The position numbers and the translations under genes are program-made. Below are positions 1 through 7,324 of a stretch of DNA of 64,000 nucleotides, one piece after another. Under the pieces are notes generated by a model. The model did not search any database. It saw nothing but the letters and a program-made list of their open reading frames with translations, and was not told where the DNA came from. Source of the stretch: Kitasatospora viridis (GTDB lineage Bacteria > Actinomycetota > Actinomycetes > Streptomycetales > Streptomycetaceae); contig NZ_VIWT01000006.1 in assembly GCF_007829815.1 (NCBI RefSeq), positions 124,001 to 188,000 of the forward strand. The letters are read 5' to 3'. Each line of letters starts with the position of its first letter. Position 1 is the first letter of the stretch.

Positions 1-360
1 GGCGTACGCCTGGTAGAGGGCGCGCTCCTGCTCGGCGGGCGCGGTGGCCGGGGACAGGTCGAAGAGCAGGTCCCCCAGCGCGTTGTTGAGCTCGACGGCG
101 AACCAGCGGTGCAGGTCGCGGGCGTGCGGCCGACGACTGCCGAACGCGCTGACCACGTCCGACCAGCGCTCGAAGCCGTGCTCCCGGGCGATCACCCGCT
201 GAGCGTCGCGGATCGAGAAGTCGGCCGGGTCGACGGGCCCTGCGGCGGCCGCGCGCTCGGCGGCGCCGGGCCGGCCGGCCCGCACGGCCAGCCGCAGTTC
301 CTTGGCCAGGTTGCGCAGGTGGGCGAGCTCGACGTGGTCGGGGAGGGCGGGGGCGGTCAT
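1..360 (-). CDS. hypothetical protein, N-terminal 120 residues only
   Basis: Partial gene: the ATG is at 358-360 on the minus strand and the reading frame runs off the left edge of the window without a stop. The visible part begins MTAPALPDHVELAHLRNLAK and contains an amphipathic Arg/Ala-rich helical stretch followed by DAQRVIAREHGFERW. I have seen that opening, from general knowledge, in streptomycete proteins that put a short helical module before ankyrin-like or unknown domains. The C-terminal domain is missing, so no function is assigned. It lies 31 bp downstream of the MerR-type gene on the same strand and may be co-transcribed with it. Confidence 0.6.
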   Translation of the reverse strand, partial: MTAPALPDHVELAHLRNLAKELRLAVRAGRPGAAERAAAAGPVDPADFSIRDAQRVIAREHGFERWSDVVSAFGSRRPHARDLHRWFAVELNNALGDLLFDLSPATAPAEQERALYQAYA

Positions 361-391
361 GTGGGGCTCCTACGGGGGCAGGACTGACGGG

Positions 392-1237
392 TCACCAGAA
401 GCGGGGTTGGCCGGGGATCGACTCCAGGTCGGAGAGCAGCAGTTCGCGGTCCTCCGGCTGGGCGATCTCCTCGGCGGCGGCCAGCGCCTCCTCGGTCCAG
501 GCGCGGGCCTGCTCCCGGTCGCCCGCCACGGCGTGCGCGCGGGCCAGCGACTCGAAGGCGTAGGCCAGGTCCCAGTCGCCGGTGCCGTGGGCCTGGCAGA
601 GCTCCAGGCCGCGGCGGGCGTGGTGCAGCGCGGGCTCGGCCCGGCCGAGCACGGCGTAGACGCGCGAGCACTGCCACTCGCCGCGGCTGAGGTTCACCGG
701 CGTGCCGACCCGGCCCCAGTGGTGGCGCGAGGCGTGGGCCATGTGCAGCATCCGGTCGTCGTCCTCGGGGCCGCGGTCCTCCTGCTCCAGCAGCCGCCAC
801 ACCCCGTTGAACAGGTCCACGGCGAGGCGCCGTTCGTCCTGCGGGGTGTCGGCGGGGTGCTGCGCGTCGTGCTCGGTCATGGCGGCGGTGGCTCCGTCCT
901 GGATCAGGTGGTCGGTGCGGTGGAGGTCGGAGCGGACCCGGTCCAGGCGGGCCTGGAGCCGCTGCCGGTGCTTGACCAGGACCCGCTCGATCGCCTCCCG
1001 GTCGTCGGGCGCGGCCAGGCACAGCCGCACCTGGTCGAGCGGGACGTCGACCGAGCGCAGCAGGTGCACCAGCCGCGCGGGCTCGACCTGCTCGGCCCGG
1101 TACAGCCGGTAGCCCGTGCCCGGGTCGACCTCGGCCGGCGTCAGCAGCCCCACCCGGTCGTAGTGCCGCAGCGCCTTCGTGGTCAGGCCGACGCGGCGCG
1201 CCAGCTGACCGACCGTGATCAGTTCGGGTCCGTCCAT
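392..1237 (-). CDS. MerR family transcriptional regulator
   Basis: 281 aa. Residues 6-75 are a MerR winged helix: ITVGQLARRVGLTTKALRHY is the HTH, followed by the wing (GTGYRLYRAEQV). A dimerisation coiled coil follows at about 80-115 (ERVLVKHRQRLQARLDRVRS). The remaining 150 residues are helical with TPR-like spacing (YAVLGRAEPALHHARRGLEL, then AYAFESLARAHAVAGDREQA), a common effector module in actinobacterial MerR proteins. There is no cysteine cluster for metal sensing, so an organic or protein signal is more likely. The gene is divergent from the secreted SGNH hydrolase at 1335 with about 97 bp between them, and the partial gene at the left edge lies just downstream. The target is unknown. 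Confidence 0.85.
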   Translation of the reverse strand: MDGPELITVGQLARRVGLTTKALRHYDRVGLLTPAEVDPGTGYRLYRAEQVEPARLVHLLRSVDVPLDQVRLCLAAPDDREAIERVLVKHRQRLQARLDRVRSDLHRTDHLIQDGATAAMTEHDAQHPADTPQDERRLAVDLFNGVWRLLEQEDRGPEDDDRMLHMAHASRHHWGRVGTPVNLSRGEWQCSRVYAVLGRAEPALHHARRGLELCQAHGTGDWDLAYAFESLARAHAVAGDREQARAWTEEALAAAEEIAQPEDRELLLSDLESIPGQPRFW

Positions 1238-1334
1238 GCCTCGAACCTAGAACCTTGCCCCGGGGAAACCTCAAGCCCACTCGCCCGGCCGAGTCCCCGA
1301 GCCCCGGCCGGCTCCTGCGCGGTGGAGTGGTGTC

Positions 1335-2333
1335 ATGACACGCCTCGTCACCCTCATAGCCGCTGCCGCCCTGTCGGCAGCGCCCACCGGCCCCGCCGAC
1401 GCGACCCCGGCCTCGGCCCTGGACCCGCCGCCCGTCGTCCGGGTGATGCCGCTCGGCGACTCGATCACCTACGGCACCGGCAGCTGCGACGGCGACGGCT
1501 ACCGCGGGCCCCTGCTAGGCCTGGTCGCCGCGCAGTCGCGCTACGCCGTCGACCTCGTCGGCTCCCAGCAGGGCGGCACCATGGCCGACCCCGACAATGA
1601 GGGCCACCCGGGCTACACGATCAGTCAGATCGCCAGTGGAGTCGACGGCTGGCTGGCGGCCGCCCACCCGGACGTGGTGCTGCTGCACATCGGGATCAAC
1701 GACCTGCTGGGCGGCACCGACGGCGCGACGGCCGCGGACCTGGCGCGCCGGCTGCTCGACCGGATCTACGCCGACCGGCCCGGCGTCACCGTCATCATGC
1801 AGGGCCTGATCCCGACCACGCCCGGGTGGAACCCGAAGCCCGACCAGCCACCGATCCAGGCCATCGCCGGCTACAACGGCCGGCTCCGGCAGCTGCAGCC
1901 CGCCGAGCAGCAGCAGGGGCGCCGCTTCAGCTACGTCGACGCGCCCAGCCTGGACCCCGGCACCCAGCTGCCCGACGGCGTCCACCCGGACGACGCGGGC
2001 TACGCCCTGCTGGCGCGGAACTTCTTCGCCCCGCTCGACCAGGCCTTCAGCGCCGGCTGGTTCACCGGCGGCCCGGCCCGGCCGCACCCGTCCGCGCCGA
2101 TCGGCACCGTGCACCTGGCGGACATCCGGCCGGATGGCGCCCTGCAGAACGCCGAGGGCGACTGCGCCGCGCGCTCCTGGAGCCGGTGGAGCCCGACGGG
2201 CCGGGACGGGGTCACCGAAGCGACGAGCGCGGCGGCTTACTCGATCGGGCGCTGGTCCGGATGCTTCCAGGCGGCCGTCCCCGGCGGCCACCGCCGCCTT
2301 CGGCAGGTGACGGGGCGTCAGGTCCGGCCGTGA
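1335..2333 (+). CDS. secreted SGNH/GDSL-family hydrolase
   Basis: 332 aa. An N-terminal signal sequence (residues 1-24, MTRLVTLIAAAALSAAPTGP) predicts export. The catalytic blocks of the SGNH esterase fold are present: Ser43 in GDSIT (block I), Asn122 in GINDLL (block III), and Asp214 and His217 in DGVHPDDAGY (block V). The family cleaves esters of lipids or acylated polysaccharides; the exact substrate cannot be read from sequence. The last 80 residues after the hydrolase core (PSAPIGTVHLADIRPDG onward, including a Trp-rich WSRWSP segment) resemble no module I can name. The gene is monocistronic, divergent from the MerR gene and closed by a strong hairpin at 2343-2385. Confidence 0.85.
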   Translation: MTRLVTLIAAAALSAAPTGPADATPASALDPPPVVRVMPLGDSITYGTGSCDGDGYRGPLLGLVAAQSRYAVDLVGSQQGGTMADPDNEGHPGYTISQIASGVDGWLAAAHPDVVLLHIGINDLLGGTDGATAADLARRLLDRIYADRPGVTVIMQGLIPTTPGWNPKPDQPPIQAIAGYNGRLRQLQPAEQQQGRRFSYVDAPSLDPGTQLPDGVHPDDAGYALLARNFFAPLDQAFSAGWFTGGPARPHPSAPIGTVHLADIRPDGALQNAEGDCAARSWSRWSPTGRDGVTEATSAAAYSIGRWSGCFQAAVPGGHRRLRQVTGRQVRP

Positions 2334-2342
2334 CCTCGTACG

Positions 2343-2385
2343 ACGGCGGGCCCCGGCTCTCGAACCGAGAACCGGGGCCCGCCGT
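2343..2385. terminator. bidirectional hairpin terminator
   Basis: Left arm 2343-2362 and right arm 2366-2385 pair over 20 bp with a single G-U position and a 3-nt loop. It lies between the convergent SGNH hydrolase (+) and SURF1 (-) genes, so it can serve both. There is no T-tract, which is normal for actinobacterial terminators. Confidence 0.75.
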
Positions 2386-2403
2386 GCGTCCGTCGGACGG
2401 GTG

Positions 2404-3288
2404 CTACCGCGGACTGGGGTCGGGCTCGGGCGCGGGCTCCTCCGACACCGCCTCGGCCTCAACCTCCGACACACCCTCCGGCCCCGGCCCGGCCGCGGCC
2501 GCCGCCGCGGCCTCCTGCTCGCGGGCGTCGCGCAGGTCGCGGCGCAGCAGGACGACCCAGCCGGCCGGGATCATCAGGGCGAACAGCCACCACTGGATCG
2601 CGTACGGCAGGTGCACGCCCTTGCCGACCACCGCGTCGTCGCTGGTGGCGGTCACGTTGGGGCCCGGCACCAGCTCGGCCTCGTCGGCGGCCGGCGGGTT
2701 GGGGTTGGTGGAGACCAGCTCCAGGTAGCCCGCGACCACCGGATGGTTGAGCCGGGAGGCCTGGTCGGTGCTGTTGATCCGCTGGAACATCCGGTCCGGC
2801 AGGCCGCCGATCTCGCGCCGGAAGGTCTCGTCCGGCCGCAGCCGGCCGGTCACCGTCAGCTCGCCGGCGGGGACCGGCGGCGTGGCGGGGTAGTCGGCGG
2901 CGCCCGCGCCGGAGGCCACCCAGCCACGGTTGACCAGCACCACGTCGCCCTGGTCGGTGACCAGCGGGGTGACCAGGTAGTACCCGACCGTGTCGCCGGA
3001 GGCGTCGGTGCGCTGGCGGACCACGAACTCGTGCGCCGCGTCGTAGTGCCCGGTCGCGGTCACCGGACGGTACGTCTCCGAGGCGGGCACGCTGCCGCCC
3101 GGGTGCGAGAGGGTGTCCATCGCCACCGGGGCGGACTGCATGGCGGCAGCGGTCGCGGTGTTCTGCCGGTTGGTCGCCTCGTACCGGTGGTACTGCCACC
3201 GGCCGAGCAGGACCATCGCGGGGATGATCGCGAAGAACACGAGGGTCAGGATCACCCAGCGCCGGGTGAAGAGGATGCGGAAAAGCAC
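2404..3288 (-). CDS. SURF1 family cytochrome oxidase assembly protein
   Basis: 294 aa. Transmembrane helix 1 is at about residues 8-28 and helix 2 at about 228-248, with a 200-residue extracytoplasmic domain between, the standard SURF1 layout. Family signatures visible: LGRWQYHRYEAT after helix 1, VNRGWV in the core, and HLPYAIQWWLFA at the start of helix 2. SURF1 proteins help insert heme a into cytochrome aa3 oxidase. The C-terminal 45 residues form an Ala/Glu/Pro-rich cytoplasmic tail of low complexity. The start codon opens directly into the first helix. It is convergent with the SGNH gene and stands alone, away from the oxidase subunit genes. Confidence 0.9.
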   Translation of the reverse strand: MLFRILFTRRWVILTLVFFAIIPAMVLLGRWQYHRYEATNRQNTATAAAMQSAPVAMDTLSHPGGSVPASETYRPVTATGHYDAAHEFVVRQRTDASGDTVGYYLVTPLVTDQGDVVLVNRGWVASGAGAADYPATPPVPAGELTVTGRLRPDETFRREIGGLPDRMFQRINSTDQASRLNHPVVAGYLELVSTNPNPPAADEAELVPGPNVTATSDDAVVGKGVHLPYAIQWWLFALMIPAGWVVLLRRDLRDAREQEAAAAAAAGPGPEGVSEVEAEAVSEEPAPEPDPSPR

Positions 3289-3412
3289 CTGGTGACGCTA
3301 TCTCCCTTTACATCCGGACTGCGAACCGGCCCCGCCCCGGCGCGTCCGGGCGCCGGCCGGGCCCCGCGTTCGCCATGGTGGAGCTCCAAGCCCGCCCACC
3401 CCCGGAGGCACC

Positions 3413-4960
3413 GTGTGGAGCACCCCGGCCCGTCGGCTCGCCGCGCCGCTGGCCACCGTCCTCACCGCCCTGCTGCTGGCCGGTTCGGCGCCCGCCGCGA
3501 CCCCCGCGCTCGGCGCCGACCTGGACCGGCTGCTCGCCGACCCCCGGCTGGCCGGCGCCGGGGTGTCCGTGCTGGTCAGTGACGCGGCCACCGGGCAGGT
3601 GGTCTACCAGCACGACCCGGACGCGCTGCTGCTGCCCGCCTCCACCCTGAAGACCGTCACGGCCGCCGCCGCGCTCGACCTGCTCGGCCCGGACCACCGC
3701 TTCAGCACCCAGGTGCTGGCCGCCGGCCCGCGCACCGGCGGCCGGCTGGACGGCGACCTGGTGCTGCGCGGCGGCGGCGACCCGAGTCTGCAGGAGTCCG
3801 ACCTGGACGCGCTGGCCGCCCGGGTGGCCGCCGCCGGGGTGACCGAGGTGACCGGCGGCGTGCTGGCCGACGCCTCGCGCTACGACGGGGTGCCGCTCGG
3901 CGCGGCCTGGGCCTGGGACGACCAGGCCGCTTATTACAGCCCGCAGATCAGCGCCCTCACCCTCACCACCGACAGCGACGACGACGTGGGGAGCGTGCGC
4001 CTGACCCTGACGCCCGACGCCGCGTCAGGGCGACCGGCTGCGGTGCGGACCACCCCGGCGCAGGCACCGGTGCGGATCAGCGGGCAGGTCGCCACCGGCG
4101 CGCCGGGCAGTGCGGGCACCGTGCAGGTGGACCGGCGTCCCGGCGGCAACGAGCTGGTGCTCTCCGGCAGCCTGCCGGCCGGCGCGGGCCCGACCGAGGA
4201 GTGGGTGGCGATCGACGACCCGGCCCGGCTGGCCGGCACCGTCTTCGCGGCCGCGCTGGCCCGGCACGGCGTCGCGGTGCGCGGCGGCCTGCGCGAGCAG
4301 CCGGCCCCGGCCGGCGCCGCCGTGCTGGCGGCGCACGACTCGCCGACGCTCGCCGAGCTGCTGCCGCCCTTCCTCAAGCTCAGCAACAACGGCATCGCCG
4401 AGCACCTGGTCAAGGAGATCGGGGCGGTGCGCGGCGGCTCGGGCAGCTGGCCGGTGGGGCTGGGGCTGCTGAGCGACGACCTGCACCGCAACGGCCTGGA
4501 GCCGACCCCGGCCCGGCAGGTGGACGGCTCGGGGCTGTCGCGGCAGGACCTGACGACCGGTCGGCGGCTGGTGGCGCTGCTCCGGTACGCCCGGACCCGG
4601 CCGTGGTTCGCCGACTGGTACCAGGCGCTGCCGGTGGCCGGCGACCCGCGCCGGATGGTCGGCGGTACCCTCTCCGACCGGTTGCGCGGCACGGCCGCCG
4701 AGGGCCGGGTGCACGCCAAGACCGGTTCGCTGACCGGCGTCACCTCGCTGGCCGGCTACCTGGACCGGGCGGACGGTCGGACCCTGGTGTTCAGCGTGCT
4801 GGTGAACGACTTCGTCGGGGAGAGCCCCACCCCGGTGGTCGACGCCGTGGTGGCCCGGCTGGCCTCGGAGACCGCCACCGCGGCCCCGCGGGCGGAACCG
4901 CCCGCGCCGCCCGCGCACGACTGGGAGGCCGCCTGCGCCGCGGGTGCCTGCGGGAGCTGA
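3413..4960 (+). CDS. dacB: D-alanyl-D-alanine carboxypeptidase/endopeptidase (PBP4 type)
   Basis: 515 aa from a GTG start. A signal sequence (residues 1-32) exports it. All three penicillin-binding motifs are present: Ser77-x-x-Lys80 in PASTLK, Ser324-Asn-Asn in KLSNNGIAEH, and Lys436-Thr-Gly in HAKTGSLTGVTS. The long insertion between SxxK and SxN is diagnostic of class C (PBP4/DacB) enzymes, which trim D-Ala from pentapeptides and can cut peptide cross-links. It acts outside the membrane on peptidoglycan. The last 40 residues are Ala/Pro-rich and probably disordered. The gene is transcribed alone and ends before a perfect hairpin; its stop codon lies in the recurrent CTGACGG heptamer. Confidence 0.92.
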   Translation: MWSTPARRLAAPLATVLTALLLAGSAPAATPALGADLDRLLADPRLAGAGVSVLVSDAATGQVVYQHDPDALLLPASTLKTVTAAAALDLLGPDHRFSTQVLAAGPRTGGRLDGDLVLRGGGDPSLQESDLDALAARVAAAGVTEVTGGVLADASRYDGVPLGAAWAWDDQAAYYSPQISALTLTTDSDDDVGSVRLTLTPDAASGRPAAVRTTPAQAPVRISGQVATGAPGSAGTVQVDRRPGGNELVLSGSLPAGAGPTEEWVAIDDPARLAGTVFAAALARHGVAVRGGLREQPAPAGAAVLAAHDSPTLAELLPPFLKLSNNGIAEHLVKEIGAVRGGSGSWPVGLGLLSDDLHRNGLEPTPARQVDGSGLSRQDLTTGRRLVALLRYARTRPWFADWYQALPVAGDPRRMVGGTLSDRLRGTAAEGRVHAKTGSLTGVTSLAGYLDRADGRTLVFSVLVNDFVGESPTPVVDAVVARLASETATAAPRAEPPAPPAHDWEAACAAGACGS

Positions 4961-5028
4961 CGGCTCGCCAGCTGACACGGGTGGTACCGGTGTTGCACTG
5001 TGAAGGTTTGGTGACGGTTGGTGACGGG

Positions 5029-5067
5029 CGGAGGGCGCAGCGGTCCCCGGGACCGCTGCGCCCTCCG
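5029..5067. terminator. bidirectional hairpin terminator
   Basis: Arms 5029-5047 and 5049-5067 are perfectly complementary over 19 bp around a single central base. The hairpin separates dacB (+) from the convergent LuxR-family gene (-) and bounds the biosynthetic locus on the left. Confidence 0.75.
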
Positions 5068-5090
5068 GGGGGTGCAAGCAACCGGTGCGC

Positions 5091-6137
5091 TCAGTGCGCG
5101 AGGTGGTCGTCGATCCAGCCCAGCCGCGCGGCACTGAAGCCGACCTGGAAGCGGCTCTGCGCGCCGCACCGCTCCATCAGCTCCGAGATGGTCCGGCGCA
5201 CGGTCCGCACCGACAGCCCGAGCTTGCGGCTGATCCCGAGGTCGGTGACGCCGCCCGCCATCAGCTTGAGCACTTCCAGCTGACGCACCGTGAACTCCTG
5301 TTCCGGGCCCTCGCGGACGGGCGGGCCGTCCTCCGCGGGCGCCGGTTCCAGTTGCTGGGGGAGCAGGTCCAGCGCGTGGTCCCAGGTGTGCTGGAAGATC
5401 TGCAACAGGATGCCCACCGCGGCGGTCGAGCGCAGGACCACCGCGGCCCGCCCGTCCTGGGGGGCGCCGGCCGAGACGACGGCCAGTGCCTCGTCCACGA
5501 TGATCATGCGCACCGGCAGCGTGGGCAGGGTGCGGACCCGCATGCCGGCGGCCGTGAGCAGCCGCAGGTGGTGGGCCATGTGCGGCAGGGACGCGGACGA
5601 TAACTGGTAGACGGTCCGCAGCGAGACCCCGCGCCGCAGCACCACCGTGTTGCGTTCCCTGGCCTCCTTGGCCTGGGTGGCGGTGGGGGCCGGCGTGGGC
5701 TGCATGCTGAGGATCTCCGACTTCGCGGAGTTGGTCACCTCCTCCAGCAGGGCGGCGAGTTCGGGCCCCCGCTCGGCGAGCGAGACATCGCCGGTCTGCT
5801 CGACCCGCATCGAGGCGATCGCCTCGATGGTCCCGGCCAGGGTGGCGTGCGCGTCGTTCGCGGCGGCCAGGGCCGACTCCAGCCGCTGGCGGCTGTTCCT
5901 CGCCATCGCGGCCATCGCGGCCTGCGGGAGCTGGGAGTACCAGCCGTTCGGGGTGCCCGGGCTCGGTATCAGCAGGCCGAGCCCGGCCAGCCGCTCGATC
6001 GCCTCGGCGAACTCGCGGGGGCCCCAGGCGAAGACGCTGCGGACCTCGTCCTCGGTCCACTCCGGGTGATTCAGGGCGTATTCGTACATGAGGCGCGCAT
6101 GGCCACTGATCGGTACTTCGCGGTCGAGTCTGAACAT
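5091..6137 (-). CDS. LuxR-family pathway regulator with TTA codon
   Basis: 348 aa from the ATG at 6135-6137 (MFRLDREVPISGHARLMYEY), chosen because an AAGGGC-like site lies about 9 nt upstream and the region further upstream loses coding character. Residues 10-60 resemble a winged-helix/TrmB-like segment (SVFAWGPREFAEAIERLAGL). The middle 200 residues are an effector region. The C-terminus (about 285-345) is a LuxR/GerE HTH: FTVRQLEVLKLMAGGVTD, then GISRKLGLSVRTVRRTISEL. Leu179 is encoded by TTA (complement of 5601-5603), so translation should need the bldA tRNA, a usual mark of streptomycete pathway regulators. It is divergent from the 16-codon ORF and the ATP-grasp/PKS genes, which it most likely controls. 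Confidence 0.85.
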   Translation of the reverse strand: MFRLDREVPISGHARLMYEYALNHPEWTEDEVRSVFAWGPREFAEAIERLAGLGLLIPSPGTPNGWYSQLPQAAMAAMARNSRQRLESALAAANDAHATLAGTIEAIASMRVEQTGDVSLAERGPELAALLEEVTNSAKSEILSMQPTPAPTATQAKEARERNTVVLRRGVSLRTVYQLSSASLPHMAHHLRLLTAAGMRVRTLPTLPVRMIIVDEALAVVSAGAPQDGRAAVVLRSTAAVGILLQIFQHTWDHALDLLPQQLEPAPAEDGPPVREGPEQEFTVRQLEVLKLMAGGVTDLGISRKLGLSVRTVRRTISELMERCGAQSRFQVGFSAARLGWIDDHLAH

Positions 6138-6479
6138 TTCGTGCAGCCCTTCGGGTTGATTTGTAAGCAACCGAACACGTGACCGGTCCGGTCGTGTCCG
6201 GATGTGGCCAGCGTCACTCCTGGGTGTTTTCCGGCCCCTGGTCGGGCGGACAAACGCTTCATCGTAGATGGTCTTGTCCACAACTGGCCATGGCCACTTA
6301 GGGACGACGGAGATCAAACCGCGTGACGCAGTCGTGATGTATGAATTGACAAGTGCCCGGGCGTGTCCGAAGGACCTCCCGGTCGCAATGGCCGGAGCAA
6401 TGACCAGAGCAAAGACCAGTGCAATGAGCGGCGCAATGACCAGCGCAATGACCGAAGAGTCCTGGGAGGGAGGCGCGAC
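6138..6479. promoter_or_regulatory. divergent promoter region of the PKS locus
   Basis: 342 bp between the LuxR-family start and the 16-codon ORF, markedly less GC-rich than its surroundings. Contents seen: a perfect 12-bp palindrome TGGCCATGGCCA at 6285-6296 (candidate operator), a perfect -35 hexamer TTGACA at 6346-6351 on the plus strand but without a convincing -10 at the right distance, and six 12-bp tandem repeats at 6385-6456. An open frame at 6268-6483 (71 codons) spans the repeats and overlaps the next start as ATGA. It has no visible Shine-Dalgarno sequence, so I treat it as leader rather than as a proven gene. Confidence 0.55.
6385..6456 (+). repeat. six tandem copies of a 12-bp unit (GCAATGACCAGN)
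   Basis: Copies begin at 6385, 6397, 6409, 6421, 6433 and 6445; the consensus is GCAATGACCAGN with one to four changes per copy. The block ends about 10 bp before the ribosome binding site of the 16-codon ORF. Because 12 is a multiple of three, the frame of the surrounding 71-codon ORF is preserved (a repeating A-M-T-x peptide). It could be an array of regulator half-sites, a structured leader or simple expansion. Confidence 0.85.
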
Positions 6480-6530
6480 ATGAATTCCGAAAACCCGTAC
6501 CCCGTTCCGGGTGACATCGTCTGGCCGTAA
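6480..6530 (+). CDS. putative 16-residue peptide
   Basis: Very short ORF reading MNSENPYPVPGDIVWP then TAA. The support is positional: GGGAGG at 6468-6473, six nucleotides before the ATG, is the best Shine-Dalgarno sequence in this part of the window, and the ORF is the first thing downstream of the regulatory region divergent from the LuxR-family gene. The peptide is Pro-rich with a hydrophobic, Trp-containing end. It has no signal sequence and is not from a family I recognise. Possible roles (inference): a signalling or regulatory peptide read by the divergent regulator, a leader peptide, or a substrate for the ATP-grasp ligase encoded downstream. A T-rich stretch follows at about 6548-6557. 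Expression is unproven. Confidence 0.45.
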   Translation: MNSENPYPVPGDIVWP

Positions 6531-6562
6531 CCGGCCGGTCGACTCCTCTTGTTTTTCGTTGC

Positions 6563-7324
6563 TTGTGGAACCGGACCAGCGCATGGGGGAAGGTGCTCGA
6601 CTTGGCGCCCGTCGTCCTGTTCATCAACACCGCTTTGACGCGCCCCAGGGTGCACTCCTGCCCGTCCGCCGCCCGCCCGGCCGACGGGTCTCTCCACGCG
6701 CCCGGCGGCCCGACCGCCGGGACCGCCGGCTGCCACGGGATGGCAACGGCCGGGCGGGCCTCGGCCGAACGGTCGGACGTGCGAGCGTTCGTCACGTGGA
6801 GTGACCGCGGCGGAGAGCTCTCCGCACGCCCCGCCGAGGTGCCGGGCCTGCCCGGCCGGCGGATCGACCCGGCGGCCACCGAGCGCGACCGGGACCGGCC
6901 GCGAAGCGTGCCGAGCGGGAATGCTCCCGACCCCGCGCCGCTTTTCCCGGCGGCCCGGACGGCCGCCGATCCCGACCGCGCGACGAACCGGGTGCCGCTG
7001 CCGAGGGTGCCCGAACCGATCGGCCCGGCCGCCGACCCGGGCGCTTTCGCCGCACGGGACCGGGAATCGCTCCGAGCTGGCTTCTCGATGCCGATCGACG
7101 TCGCCCGTCAGGAGTTCGGCAAGGTTTTCCGGAACCGCGCCGGCGGGCGGATTCCCAGGGAGTTCTCCGGCGGCACCGGGAACGGCATCCGGGGCCGAGT
7201 CGAGCGGGACCGCACCCGCCCGCTCGGGCGCACCGGCAATTGCGTCGGGAAATCCGCCCGACCCGAATACCGTCGGCGCGAATACCGGCGGGCCGACGGC
7301 CAGGGCGATCCGGTGGTCACGTGA
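6563..7324 (+). CDS. doubtful ORF before the ATP-grasp gene
   Basis: This is the content of the 790-bp gap between the 16-codon ORF and the ATP-grasp gene. The frame opens at TTG 6563 and ends with a TGA that overlaps the GTG start of the ATP-grasp gene (GTGA at 7321-7324), as in coupled operon genes. Third positions are G/C-rich along most of the frame, as in real genes here. The protein, however, is Arg/Pro/Gly-rich with no recognisable domain, and no Shine-Dalgarno sequence precedes the TTG. Two 15-bp direct repeats (GAATACCG core) lie at about 7264-7293. It may be a decayed or lineage-specific gene, or a long untranslated leader. I give it low weight. Confidence 0.2.
   Translation: MWNRTSAWGKVLDLAPVVLFINTALTRPRVHSCPSAARPADGSLHAPGGPTAGTAGCHGMATAGRASAERSDVRAFVTWSDRGGELSARPAEVPGLPGRRIDPAATERDRDRPRSVPSGNAPDPAPLFPAARTAADPDRATNRVPLPRVPEPIGPAADPGAFAARDRESLRAGFSMPIDVARQEFGKVFRNRAGGRIPREFSGGTGNGIRGRVERDRTRPLGRTGNCVGKSARPEYRRREYRRADGQGDPVVT

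Noticed and set aside
2343..2385. tRNA-like TTCGAA-type arm near this hairpin
   Set aside because: Only the hairpin is present; no cloverleaf, acceptor stem or CCA region. No tRNA was seen in the window.
6385..6456. Tandem repeat as a CRISPR array
   Set aside because: Units are 12 bp and contiguous, with no spacers and no cas genes.
5091..6584. Longer 497-residue form of the LuxR-family protein
   Set aside because: Upstream 149 residues lie in AT-rich repeat-containing promoter DNA, and the ATG at 6137 gives the natural domain start.
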